A stretch of 64,000 nt of DNA from contig URAS01000007.1 of the NCBI GenBank assembly GCA_900545825.1, forward strand, positions 70,910 to 134,909, given 5' to 3'. Made by a program: the position numbers and the translations under genes. How positions within the stretch are numbered: position 1 is the first letter of the stretch; the number at the start of each line of letters is the position of its first letter. The notes below the pieces were generated by a model that did no database searches, was not told where the DNA came from, and was given only the letters and a program-made list of their open reading frames with translations. Of the stretch, positions 39,766-48,414 are shown piece after piece. The stretch is from an uncultured Actinomyces sp. GTDB lineage: Bacteria; Actinomycetota; Actinomycetes; Actinomycetales; Actinomycetaceae.

Positions 39766-41634
39766 TTACTTGTCGTCGTCGACGACCTCGGCGTCGATGA
39801 CGTCGTCATCGTCACCACCGGCCGGCTTCTCGCCCGCGTCGCCACTGGGCGCGGACTCGGCCTGGGCGGCCTGCTCGGCCTGGGCCTGGGCGTAGATCGC
39901 CTGGCCGATGGCCTGCGCCTTGGTGTTGAGGGCCTCGAGCGAGGACTTCACGGCCTCGGTGTCGTCGCCCTCGAGCGCCTTCTTGACGTCCGCCAGGGCG
40001 CCCTCGACCTCGGTGACGATGTCGTCGGTCAGCTTGTCCTTGTTTTCCTTGAGCAGCTTGTCGATGCCGTAGACGGTCTGTTCGGCCTGGTTGCGGACCT
40101 CGGCGTCCTCGCGACGCTTCTTGTCCTCTTCCGCGTGGGCCTCGGCCTCCTTGACCATCCGGTCGATCTCGTCCTTGCCCAGGGCCGAGCCGCCGGTGAT
40201 CGTCATCGACTGCTCCTTGCCGGTGCCCTTGTCCTTCGCCGACACGTGGACGATGCCGTTCGCGTCGATGTCGAAAGTCACCTCGATCTGCGGGATACCG
40301 CGCGGCGCCGGCGCGATGCCGGTCAGCTCGAACGTGCCGAGCGCCTTGTTGTCGCGCGCGAAGTCGCGTTCGCCCTGGTAGACCTGGATGAGCACGCTGG
40401 GCTGGTTGTCATCGGCCGTCGAGAAGATCTCCGAGTGCTTCGTCGGGATCGCCGTGTTGCGTTCGATGAGCTTCGTCATGAAGCCACCCTTGGTCTCGAT
40501 GCCCAGGCTCAGCGGCGTGACGTCGATGAGGAGGACGTCCGTGCGGTCGCCCTGCAGCACGCCACCCTGGAGGGCGGCGCCGACGGCGACGACCTCGTCC
40601 GGGTTGACGCCCTTGTTGGGCTCACGGCCGTTCGTCAGCTCCTTGACGACCTCGGTGACCGCCGGCATACGGGTCGAGCCACCGACGAGGACGACGTGGT
40701 CGATCTCGGAGATCGAGATGCCCGCGTCCTTGATGACCGAGTTGAACGGAACGCGCGTGCGATCGAGCAGGTCGGCCGTCATTTCCTCGAAGTGGGCGCG
40801 GGTGAGGCGCTCGTCGAGGTGGACCGGGCCGGCCTCGGACATCGACAGGTACTGCAGCGAAATCTGGGTCGACGTGGCCTGCGAGAGTTCCTTCTTCGCC
40901 TGCTCGGCGGCCTCACGCAGACGCTGGAGGGCGACCTTGTCCTTCGACAGGTCGACGCCGTCCTTGTTCTTGACCTGCGCGACCAGCCAGTCGAGGATCC
41001 GCTGATCCCAGTCGTCGCCACCCAGGTGGTTGTCGCCGTTGGTGGCGCGCACCTGAATGGTCGAGAAGCCGTCGGAGTCCTTGCCGACCTCCAGCAGGGA
41101 CACGTCGAACGTGCCGCCGCCAAGGTCGAAAACGAGGATCAGTTCGTCTTCCTTGCCCTTTTCGAGGCCGTACGCGAGGGCGGCGGCCGTCGGCTCGTTG
41201 ACGATGCGGAGGACGTTGAGGCCAGCGATCTTGCCGGCGTCCTTCGTCGCCTGACGCTGGGCGTCGTTGAAGTAGGCAGGCACGGTGATGACCGCGTCGG
41301 TCACGTCCTCGCCCAGGTAGGCCTCGGCGTCGCGCTTGAGCTTGCCGAGGATGAAGGCGCTGATCTGCTGCGCCGTGTACGACTTGTCGTCGATGTCGAT
41401 CTTCCAGTCGGTGCCCATGTGGCGCTTGACCGAGCTGATCGTGCGGTCGACGTTCGTCACCGCCTGGCGCTTGGCGATTTCGCCGACGAGGACCTCGCCG
41501 GACTTCGAGAACGCGACGACCGACGGGGTCGTCCGCTGACCTTCAGCGTTCGCGATGACCGTGGGCTCCGAGCCCTCCATGACGGCCAGAGCCGAGTTCG
41601 TCGTACCGAGGTCGATACCAACTGCGCGTCCCAT
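39766..41634 (-). CDS. dnaK: Hsp70 chaperone DnaK
   Basis: A 622-residue Hsp70. The actin-like ATPase has the phosphate-1 motif GIDLGTTNSALAV at its start, then IVNEPTAAALAYGL, FDLGGGTFDVSLLEV and VLVGGSTRMPAV. The substrate-binding domain follows, and the C-terminus ends in an acidic VIDAEVVDDDK-type tail. The ATG at 41634 is preceded by AAGGAGATTGATC; longer upstream reading frames lack support. It leads the dnaK-grpE-dnaJ-hspR operon. Two HAIR boxes lie 35 and 97 nt upstream, indicating HspR control. Confidence 0.98.
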   Translation of the reverse strand: MGRAVGIDLGTTNSALAVMEGSEPTVIANAEGQRTTPSVVAFSKSGEVLVGEIAKRQAVTNVDRTISSVKRHMGTDWKIDIDDKSYTAQQISAFILGKLKRDAEAYLGEDVTDAVITVPAYFNDAQRQATKDAGKIAGLNVLRIVNEPTAAALAYGLEKGKEDELILVFDLGGGTFDVSLLEVGKDSDGFSTIQVRATNGDNHLGGDDWDQRILDWLVAQVKNKDGVDLSKDKVALQRLREAAEQAKKELSQATSTQISLQYLSMSEAGPVHLDERLTRAHFEEMTADLLDRTRVPFNSVIKDAGISISEIDHVVLVGGSTRMPAVTEVVKELTNGREPNKGVNPDEVVAVGAALQGGVLQGDRTDVLLIDVTPLSLGIETKGGFMTKLIERNTAIPTKHSEIFSTADDNQPSVLIQVYQGERDFARDNKALGTFELTGIAPAPRGIPQIEVTFDIDANGIVHVSAKDKGTGKEQSMTITGGSALGKDEIDRMVKEAEAHAEEDKKRREDAEVRNQAEQTVYGIDKLLKENKDKLTDDIVTEVEGALADVKKALEGDDTEAVKSSLEALNTKAQAIGQAIYAQAQAEQAAQAESAPSGDAGEKPAGGDDDDVIDAEVVDDDK

Positions 41635-41667
41635 GATCAATCTCCTTTGTGGCGCCCCAGTGGCGCC

Positions 41668-41688
41668 CTTGAGTCTGCTTGGCTCAAC
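41668..41688. promoter_or_regulatory. HAIR-like box 1 upstream of dnaK
   Basis: CTTGAGT-N7-GCTCAAC matches the HspR inverted repeat with two mismatched bases. It is proximal to the dnaK ribosome site. Confidence 0.75.
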
Positions 41689-41730
41689 CCTATGTCGTCC
41701 GGAGAAGATCTCCAAACGCGAGCCATCGTT

Positions 41731-41751
41731 CTTGAGTCTGACACACTCAAC
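41731..41751. promoter_or_regulatory. HAIR box 2 upstream of dnaK
   Basis: CTTGAGT-N7-ACTCAAC is a near-perfect HspR operator with one base different from consensus. Having two boxes upstream of dnaK and one upstream of clpB suggests stronger repression of the dnaK operon. Confidence 0.88.
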
Positions 41752-41908
41752 TTTGAGGGCGCTGCGAGTATTCCCCGGGCTTTTGTGATCCGCGTCACAT
41801 CGCGCACCGTGTCGCCCTCCAGGGCGGCCGAGGGCGCGACGAGCGTCTGAGCAGGGTCGGATAGACTGACCTCGCAGTGTCGACCAGACAACCTCGAGGA
41901 GACGCCGA

Positions 41909-42472
41909 ATGAGTAGCAACCCGCGCCGCTGGAAGTGGCGGATTCTGTGGGGCCTCGTCCCTGGCGTGCTCGTCGCCCTATTCCTCGGGTATTGCGTCAT
42001 CGGCGCGGAGGCCTACGAGCACTCCTCGGCCCGCGGCTTCCTCCACGAACTCCCGTCGTACGTCGTCGGCATCGGCTACCCCGTTCTCGGGCTTATCGCG
42101 ACGATTATCTCGATCATCGCCGTCATCCGGACGCACGGACACCGCGCCATCACGATCCTCCACAGCATCGTCGGCGTCGCCTGGTGCCTCATGGTGCTCG
42201 TGTGGTTCATCATCACCGGCCTCGTCACCAAGACGACCGCGCACGTCTCTTTCGAGGCCAGCTACGACTGGTCGCTCACCGCGATCATCCTCTCGGTGCC
42301 GACGGCCATCCTCCTCATGGTGACGACGATCGTCGCCACGGCGGTGACCAACCGCGACAAGGAAGAGCCCTCGGCCGTTGAAGACGAGAACACGGTCGAC
42401 AACCAGAACGCGGACGAGATCGAGGACGAGGTTGAGGACGCCCCCTCCTCCGACCCCGCCGAGGTCGACTAG
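41909..42472 (+). CDS. Four-helix membrane protein with acidic C-terminal tail
   Basis: A 187-residue protein of unknown function. Four hydrophobic segments lie near residues 12-30, 50-72, 84-106 and 122-147. The C-terminal 35 residues are strongly acidic (DEIEDEVEDAPSSDPAEVD). GAGGAGACG precedes the ATG, with a TAGACT -10-like hexamer at 41862-41867. It is divergent from dnaK, so it shares the region holding the HAIR boxes, though heat-shock control is not shown. Repeat B1 follows its stop. Confidence 0.75.
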   Translation: MSSNPRRWKWRILWGLVPGVLVALFLGYCVIGAEAYEHSSARGFLHELPSYVVGIGYPVLGLIATIISIIAVIRTHGHRAITILHSIVGVAWCLMVLVWFIITGLVTKTTAHVSFEASYDWSLTAIILSVPTAILLMVTTIVATAVTNRDKEEPSAVEDENTVDNQNADEIEDEVEDAPSSDPAEVD

Positions 42473-42481
42473 GTCCGGACG

Positions 42482-42592
42482 CGAAACGCTCACCGAGAAA
42501 CGGAAACGCTCACCCAATTTGTCGATCCCGGCCTGTCAGAGGCCGTTTTTGACATTTTAGGTGAGCGTTTCGCTTAGGGGGTGAGCGTTTCG
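42482..42592. repeat. Family B intergenic repeat, copy B1
   Basis: Two tandem 12-mers (CGAAACGCTCAC and GGAAACGCTCAC) on the left face two inverted copies (GTGAGCGTTTCG) on the right, around a core with GACATTTTAGGTGAGCGTTT. The core begins TTGTCGAT and is otherwise divergent from B2/B3 in the middle. The whole can fold as a long stem-loop. It lies between two convergent genes. Confidence 0.85.
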
Positions 42593-42608
42593 GCGCGAGG
42601 GCGTCCGG

Positions 42609-43316
42609 CTAGTGCTGGCCGTAGACGTTCTGGTAGCGGTCCCACAGGCGGTCGATCTTCTCTTGCGGGATCGGGATCGGCTCGCCCAGCTGGCGCGAAA
42701 TGTGGACGGTGCGGGCGACCTCTTCGCACATCGCGGCGGCCTTGACGGCGTCCTTCCCGTCCTTGCCGATAGTGAACGGCCCGTGGTTTTGCATGAGGAC
42801 GGCCCGCGAGCGCGAGTTCCGCAGCGTCTCGACGATCCCGCGCCCGATCGAGTCGTCGCCGATGAGGGCGAACGGCCCCACGGGGATCGGACCGCCGTAT
42901 TCGTCGCCCATCATCGTGAGGACGCAGGGGATCTCTTCGCCGCGCGCCGCCCACGCCGTCGCGTAGGTCGAGTGGGTGTGGACGACGCCGCCGACCTCGT
43001 TCATGTGGCGGTAGACGTAGGCGTGCGCCGCCGTGTCGGACGAGGGCGTGAGCTTGTCGGGGGTGCCGTCGACGATCTTGTTGCCGTCGAGGTCGCAGAC
43101 GACCATGTTGTCGGCCGACAGTTCGTCGTAGCTGACGCCCGACGGCTTGATGACGAAGAGGTCGGTGCCCGCCACCCGCTGCGAGACGTTGCCGGCGGTC
43201 CACACGACGAGGCCCCATTTGGGCAGCTCGGCGTGGAGGTCGGCGACGACGGTGCGCGTGTGGGCGACGGCGGCCTGAATGGTGGCCGGCATGTCGGCCA
43301 GAACCAACTGAGACAT
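42609..43316 (-). CDS. araD: L-ribulose-5-phosphate 4-epimerase
   Basis: A 235-residue class II aldolase-fold enzyme that converts L-ribulose 5-phosphate to D-xylulose 5-phosphate. Zinc ligands are in VVHTHSTYATAWAARG (HxH, about residues 98-100). VLMQNHGPFTIG is the conserved loop near residue 145. Phosphate-binding TAGNVSQR lies near residue 42. AAGGAG precedes the ATG at 43316. It follows the sugar porter on the minus strand, while araB and araA lie on the opposite strand, so the arabinose regulon is split in two divergent units. Confidence 0.93.
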   Translation of the reverse strand: MSQLVLADMPATIQAAVAHTRTVVADLHAELPKWGLVVWTAGNVSQRVAGTDLFVIKPSGVSYDELSADNMVVCDLDGNKIVDGTPDKLTPSSDTAAHAYVYRHMNEVGGVVHTHSTYATAWAARGEEIPCVLTMMGDEYGGPIPVGPFALIGDDSIGRGIVETLRNSRSRAVLMQNHGPFTIGKDGKDAVKAAAMCEEVARTVHISRQLGEPIPIPQEKIDRLWDRYQNVYGQH

Positions 43317-43347
43317 GATGTTCTCCTTATGTTCGTTGGCGGCGACG

Positions 43348-44721
43348 CTAGGAGCGCGCGCCCTGGGCTTCGATTTCTTCGAGGGAGCGGCCGCGCGTCT
43401 CCGGGACGCAGAACCGGACGAAGCAGACGCCGAGCACGCAGATCACGCCGAAGATCGCGAACACCGCCTGCTGCGGCATTTTTGCCGTCATGATCGGGAA
43501 GAGCAGGCCGACGAGGAACGACCCCAGCCAGTTGAACGACGACGCGAGGCCGGACGAGCGGCCGCGGATTGCCAGCGGGAAGATCTCGCCGACGAGCACC
43601 CAGGTCAGCGGCGCCCACGTGAACGAGTAGAAGGCGACGTAGATGCACAAGAACACGACGATGAGGAACGGGCTGGCCGACGGCATCACCCAGTTGATGA
43701 CGGCGGGGAGGATGAACGACAGGCCCATGACGGTCCCGCCCATCGTCAGCAGGGTACGGCGGTTGAACTTGTCGGCGATGACGAGGAACAACAGCGACCC
43801 AAGGACGAGGATGACGCCCTGGACGACCGCCCACATGAGGGCGTCGGACGCCTTGACGCCGGTGGCGTCCTCGACGATCAGGGGGATGTAGTAGAAGATC
43901 GCGTTCGCGCCCTGGAACTGCTGGAACGCCGCGACGCCAATGCCGGCGACGACGAGGTAGCGGTAGCGGCCGGTGAACAGTGTGCCCCACGACGTGTTGT
44001 GTTCGGCGGCGGACTCGCGCTCGGCGGTCTCGCGAATGTCAGTGATTTCGGGCTCGATCTCCTCGGGACGACGAATGAAGCCGAGGACGCGGCGGGCTTG
44101 GTCGACCTCGCCGCGCTTGACGAGGAAACGCGGCGACTCGGGCAGCCGCAACACGCCGAGGAACAGGATCAACGCCGGCACGGCCGCGGCGGCCAGCATG
44201 ATGCGCCACGCGATCGTGTGGTCGAGCTTCGAGAGGAAGACGTCGACGATGTAGGAGAGCAGCATGCCCGAGACGATCATCGTCTGGTTGATGCCGGACA
44301 GGCGGCCGCGCATCTGGGCGGGCGCCATCTCGGACATGTAGGCGGGCACGAGCGCCGAGGCCGCGCCGACCGCGAGGCCCAGGAAGACGCGGACGATGAT
44401 GAGGTAAACCGACCCGTGATCAGGCGAAATGCCCGAGAGGATCGAGCCGGCCATGAAGATCCCCGCGGCCATGAGGATCATGCGGCGCCGCCCCAGCCGG
44501 TCGGACAGCTGGCCCGCCATCGCGCCGCCGAAGATCGCGCCGAGCATCAGCGAGGACGTGATCCAGCCGATGATCGTCGAGGACCCCTGCAGGTCCCAGT
44601 CGGTTTGCAGGAAGGGAAGAGCGCCGGTCATGACGCCGATGTCGTAACCAAAGAGGATCCCGCCGAAGGATCCGAAGAAATAGATGAATCCACGCGAAAT
44701 GTGCTTCTCGTTGTTGGGCAT
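43348..44721 (-). CDS. MFS sugar:proton symporter (probable L-arabinose permease)
   Basis: A 457-residue major facilitator of the sugar porter family with twelve helices. Signature motifs are DRLGRRR after helix 2, PESPRFLVKRG before the central loop, and the C-terminal VPETRGRSLEEIE. FQQFQGANAIFYY in helix 7 is typical of sugar porters. The start at 44721 has GAGGAG 7 nt upstream. It lies between araD and a divergent araBA pair that share a promoter region, so L-arabinose (AraE-like) is the likely substrate. Confidence 0.9.
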   Translation of the reverse strand: MPNNEKHISRGFIYFFGSFGGILFGYDIGVMTGALPFLQTDWDLQGSSTIIGWITSSLMLGAIFGGAMAGQLSDRLGRRRMILMAAGIFMAGSILSGISPDHGSVYLIIVRVFLGLAVGAASALVPAYMSEMAPAQMRGRLSGINQTMIVSGMLLSYIVDVFLSKLDHTIAWRIMLAAAAVPALILFLGVLRLPESPRFLVKRGEVDQARRVLGFIRRPEEIEPEITDIRETAERESAAEHNTSWGTLFTGRYRYLVVAGIGVAAFQQFQGANAIFYYIPLIVEDATGVKASDALMWAVVQGVILVLGSLLFLVIADKFNRRTLLTMGGTVMGLSFILPAVINWVMPSASPFLIVVFLCIYVAFYSFTWAPLTWVLVGEIFPLAIRGRSSGLASSFNWLGSFLVGLLFPIMTAKMPQQAVFAIFGVICVLGVCFVRFCVPETRGRSLEEIEAQGARS

Positions 44722-44784
44722 GTTCTGCTCCTCGCCAGGTTGAGGCTGAACGGTATGTCGAACCGCATCGGTTGCGGCGACTGA

Positions 44785-44799
44785 TGTCAACGTTAACAT
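44785..44799. promoter_or_regulatory. LacI-family operator near the sugar porter (probable AraR site)
   Basis: TGTCAACGTTAACAT is a near-palindrome with central CG, as in LacI/GalR operators. Its inverse closely matches the site at 44950-44964. It lies about 65 nt upstream of the porter start. The remainder of the 334-bp gap 44722-45055 holds only the divergent promoters. Confidence 0.7.
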
Positions 44800-44949
44800 G
44801 TTAGGAGGACATGTCCACCCCTCATCGCGAAGTTACCGCCACAACCGCACGTGCGAACACCCCGAAATGCCGGCCATATTCGGCGTGCTATCAGGCTTTT
44901 TGAGGCACACCGCCGCCCGCCACGGTCGCGACTATGAACAGCGTCACAG

Positions 44950-44964
44950 ATGTTATCGTTGACA
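44950..44964. promoter_or_regulatory. LacI-family operator upstream of araBA
   Basis: ATGTTATCGTTGACA is the same element as at 44785-44799 in opposite orientation, with one base differing. It lies about 90 nt upstream of araB. The two sites, 150 bp apart, could allow a repressor to loop across the divergent promoters. Confidence 0.7.
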
Positions 44965-45055
44965 ACTGACGAGTGTCGTCACCACAATGGAGCCAACGGC
45001 ATCGACCACGAAACGACGACGTTGCAGCCGCGAAATCGCGGAGGAAGAAGGAACG

Positions 45056-46663
45056 ATGAGCCGACAGACAACGATGGCCGACGCCCTCGCCAACGGGGAC
45101 GTCAGCCTGGGTATCGAGCTGGGGTCGACGCGGATCAAGGCCTGCGCGATCCTCGACGACGGGACGGTCGTCGCCACCGGCGGTCACGACTGGGAGAACC
45201 AGCTGGTCGACGGGCATTGGTCGTACGCCCTCGACGACGTGTGGGGCGGGCTGCAGGCGGCGTACGCCGACCTCGTCCAGACGATGCGGGCCGATTTCGG
45301 CGTCACGCCGACGAGGTTCAAGGCGCTGGGGATTTCGGCGATGATGCACGGCTACCTGGCGTTTAACGCCAAGGGCGACCTCCTCGTCCCCTTCCGCACG
45401 TGGCGCGACACCTACACGGGCAAGGCCGCGGCCCAGCTGACCGACGCCTTCCAGGTCAACGTCCCCCTGCGCTGGTCGATCTCGCACTACTACCAAGAGG
45501 TCCTCGACGGCACCGACACCGTCGGCGACGTCGACTTCCTCACGACGCTGGCCGGCTACGTCCACTGGCGCCTGACGGGCCAGAAGGTCCTGGGGATCGG
45601 CGACGCCGTCGGCATGTTCCCCATCGACTCGGCGACGCGCAGCTACAACCCGCGAATGGTCGACACATTCGACCACCTGGCCGCCGCCCACGGCGTCACC
45701 GGGTCGATCGTCGACCGGCTGCCGGAGATCAAGATCGCGGGCGAGGACGCCGGCACGCTGACCGCCGAGGGCGCCGCCCTCCTCGACCCCACCGGCACCC
45801 TCGCCGCCGGCATCCCGCTGTGTCCGCCCGAGGGCGACGCCGGCACCGGCATGGTGGCGACGAACGCCGTCCGCCCGCGCACCGGCAACGTCTCGGTCGG
45901 CACGTCGATCTTCGCCATGGTCGTCCTCGAGCACGACCTCGCGCGCCTGCACCGCGAAATCGACCCCGTGACGACGCCGGCCGGGCACCCGGTCGCCATG
46001 GTCCACTGCAATAACGGCGCCTCCGAGATCGCCACGTGGATGGACCTGTTCGCCGAGGCGTTCGCCGCCTGCGGCGCCGACGTCGCCAAGGGCGCGATCT
46101 ACGACGCCCTCCTGACACAGGCTCTCGACGCGCCGGGCGACGCCGGCGGCGTCCTCGCCTACAACAACCTGTCCGGCGAGCCGGTCACCGGCCTCGTCGA
46201 AGGGCGCCCCCTGGTTATGCGGATGCCCGACGCGCGCCTCAGCCTGGCGAACTTCATGCGCGCCCAGCTGTACGCCGCGTTCGCCGCCCTGGCCATCGGG
46301 ATGGATGCGCTGGACGACGAGGGCGCCGCCGTCGACGTCCTCTACGGCCACGGCGGCCTGTTCCGCACCCCGGTCGTCGCCCAGAAGCTGCTGGCCACGG
46401 CCCTGGGCACGCCGGTCGCCCTCGCGAAGTCCGCCAGCGAGGGCGGCGCGTGGGGCATCGCCGTCCTGGCCGCCTACATGGCGTCGGGGTCGGAGGCCGA
46501 CCTCGCCGACTACCTGGACCAGCAGGTCTTCCCCGACGCCCACCCCGAACCGATCACGCCGAGCGCCGACGAGGTCGCCGAGTTCGCCACCTACCTGGAG
46601 CGTTACCGCGCCGGGCTGGCCGCCGAGGCGAGCGCCGTCGAGGCCCTGCCGACCCACCCGTAA
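45056..46663 (+). CDS. araB: Ribulokinase (FGGY carbohydrate kinase)
   Basis: A 535-residue FGGY kinase. The phosphate-1 motif LGIELGSTRIKACAILDDG is near residue 17, and ISAMMHGYLAF is the sugar-binding region. GNVSVGTSIFAMVV is the ATPase motif, and YGHGGLFRTPVVAQKLLATA is the C-terminal FGGY signature region. It phosphorylates L-ribulose at C5. GAAGAAGGAACG precedes the ATG. It is 67 nt upstream of araA. Actinobacterial AraB proteins of this length are more xylulokinase-like than the E. coli enzyme, but the linkage to araA and araD makes the call firm. Confidence 0.9.
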   Translation: MSRQTTMADALANGDVSLGIELGSTRIKACAILDDGTVVATGGHDWENQLVDGHWSYALDDVWGGLQAAYADLVQTMRADFGVTPTRFKALGISAMMHGYLAFNAKGDLLVPFRTWRDTYTGKAAAQLTDAFQVNVPLRWSISHYYQEVLDGTDTVGDVDFLTTLAGYVHWRLTGQKVLGIGDAVGMFPIDSATRSYNPRMVDTFDHLAAAHGVTGSIVDRLPEIKIAGEDAGTLTAEGAALLDPTGTLAAGIPLCPPEGDAGTGMVATNAVRPRTGNVSVGTSIFAMVVLEHDLARLHREIDPVTTPAGHPVAMVHCNNGASEIATWMDLFAEAFAACGADVAKGAIYDALLTQALDAPGDAGGVLAYNNLSGEPVTGLVEGRPLVMRMPDARLSLANFMRAQLYAAFAALAIGMDALDDEGAAVDVLYGHGGLFRTPVVAQKLLATALGTPVALAKSASEGGAWGIAVLAAYMASGSEADLADYLDQQVFPDAHPEPITPSADEVAEFATYLERYRAGLAAEASAVEALPTHP

Positions 46664-46730
46664 TCACCGCACCACTAGCGATCACCCGATCACTGCCGAT
46701 CAACCAGCCACACCTAGGAGAGATGTACCC

Positions 46731-48242
46731 ATGAAGACCAACCCCTTTGCCGACCGCGAAATCTGGTTCCTCACCGGCTCGCAGGACCTCTACGGCCCCG
46801 AAGCCCTGGAACAGGTCGCCGCCCAGTCGAAAGCCCTGGTCGACGCCCTCAACGACTCGGGCGAACTGCCCCTCAAGGTCGTTTGGCAGCCGATCTGCAA
46901 GGAACGCTACGGGATCAAGGACCTGGTCCTGCGCGCCAACTCGTCGAAGGAATGCGTCGGCGTCATCACGTGGATGCACACGTTCTCGCCGTCGAAGAAC
47001 TGGATCCTCGGCCTCGGCGCCCTCCAGGTTCCGCTGCTTCACCTCCACACGCAGGCCGCCGAGCACCTGCCGTGGCGCACGATCGACATGGACTACATGA
47101 ACCTCAACCAGTCGGCGCACGGCGACCGCGAATATGGCTACATGCTCACCCGCATGGGGATCGCCCGCAAGACCGTCGTCGGCCACGTGTCGCAGGCCGA
47201 CACGCGCCGCCAGATCGCCACGTGGATGCGCGCCGCGGTCGGCTGGGACGAGCTGCACCGCACCGCGGTCGCCCGCATCGGCGACAATATGCGCAACGTC
47301 GGCGTCACCGAGGGCGACAAGACGGAAGCCGAGATCACCCTGGGCGTCGCCGTCAACACGTGGGGCGTCAACGACGTCGTCGCCGCGATCAAGGAGGTCG
47401 ACGAGGCCGACGTCGACGCCCTCATCGACACCTACGTCGCCGAGTACGACGTGGCCGCCGAGCTGGCGCCGGGCGGGGAACGCCACGAGTCGCTGCGCGA
47501 GGCCGCCCGCCAGGAGCTGGGCCTGCGCAGCTTCCTCGAGGCCCGCGGCGCCACGGCGTTCACCGACACGTTCGAGGACCTGGGCGACCTCGTCCAGCTG
47601 CCCGGCCTGGCCGTCCAGCGGCTTATGGCTGACGGCTATGGCTTCGGCGCCGAGGGCGACTGGAAGACCGCCGTCCTCGTACGCCTGGCGAAGGTCATGG
47701 GCTACGGCCTGCCCGGCGGCGCGTCGCTGATGGAGGACTACTGCTACGAGCTCGAGCCGGGCAACCAGTGCATCCTCGGCGCCCACATGCTCGAGGTCTG
47801 CCCGTCGCTGACCACGGCGAAGCCCACCGTCGAGATCCACCCGCTGGACATCGGCAACCGCGCCGACCCGGTGCGGATGAAGTTCTCGGCCGACTCCGGC
47901 CCCGCCGTCGTCGTCGCCTGGTCGGACATGCGCGACCGCTTCCGCCTGACCGCGAACGCCGTCGACGTCATCGCCCCGCGTGAGCCGCTGGAGCAGCTGC
48001 CCGTCGCCTCGGCCGTGTGGCAGCCGCAGCCCAGCTTCGAAACGTCCGTGACCTGCTGGTTGGCCGCCGGCGCCGCGCACCACACGGTGATGACCAGCCA
48101 GGTCGGCCTCGACGTGTGGCGCGACTTCGCCACCATCGCCCAGATGGAGCTGGCCGTCATCGACGCCGACACCACCGAGACCGCCTTCACCCAGGCGCTC
48201 GCGTGGAACAACGTCTACTGGCGCCTCGAGCAGGGCGTCTAG
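46731..48242 (+). CDS. araA: L-arabinose isomerase
   Basis: A 503-residue isomerase converting L-arabinose to L-ribulose. The start (MKTNPFADREIWFLTGSQDL) is typical of the family. ASLMEDYCYELEPGNQCILG and GAHMLEVCPSL contain conserved metal-binding residues, and a late AAGAAHHT segment contains another histidine ligand. The length is normal. TAGGAGAGATG precedes the ATG. It is the second gene of araBA, with a hairpin and repeat B2 downstream. Confidence 0.96.
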   Translation: MKTNPFADREIWFLTGSQDLYGPEALEQVAAQSKALVDALNDSGELPLKVVWQPICKERYGIKDLVLRANSSKECVGVITWMHTFSPSKNWILGLGALQVPLLHLHTQAAEHLPWRTIDMDYMNLNQSAHGDREYGYMLTRMGIARKTVVGHVSQADTRRQIATWMRAAVGWDELHRTAVARIGDNMRNVGVTEGDKTEAEITLGVAVNTWGVNDVVAAIKEVDEADVDALIDTYVAEYDVAAELAPGGERHESLREAARQELGLRSFLEARGATAFTDTFEDLGDLVQLPGLAVQRLMADGYGFGAEGDWKTAVLVRLAKVMGYGLPGGASLMEDYCYELEPGNQCILGAHMLEVCPSLTTAKPTVEIHPLDIGNRADPVRMKFSADSGPAVVVAWSDMRDRFRLTANAVDVIAPREPLEQLPVASAVWQPQPSFETSVTCWLAAGAAHHTVMTSQVGLDVWRDFATIAQMELAVIDADTTETAFTQALAWNNVYWRLEQGV

Positions 48243-48252
48243 TCCGTCGCCA

Positions 48253-48280
48253 GGCGCGCGGGCTCAGTGGCTCGCGCGCC
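48253..48280 (+). terminator. Stem-loop after araA
   Basis: GGCGCGCGGGC and GCTCGCGCGCC pair over 11 positions with one mismatch around TCAGTG, 11 nt after the araA stop. No T tail is visible. Confidence 0.6.
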
Positions 48281-48287
48281 GCACGCG

Positions 48288-48399
48288 GATTAAACGCTCA
48301 CCCCCTAGGCGAAACGCTCACCTAACTTGTCGATTCTGTCCGATATCCGGCAGTTTTGACATTTTAGGTGAGCGTTTCCGGTTCCGGATGAGCGTTTCG
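48288..48399. repeat. Family B intergenic repeat, copy B2
   Basis: It begins GATTAAACGCTCACC, then CGAAACGCTCACCTAACTTG, and ends with two inverted units (GTGAGCGTTTCC and ATGAGCGTTTCG). The core between is nearly identical to the reverse complement of B3 and shares GACATTTTAGGTGAGCGTTT with B1. It lies between convergent araA and the GH13 gene. Confidence 0.88.
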
Positions 48400-48414
48400 C
48401 GTTCTCGCCGGCGG

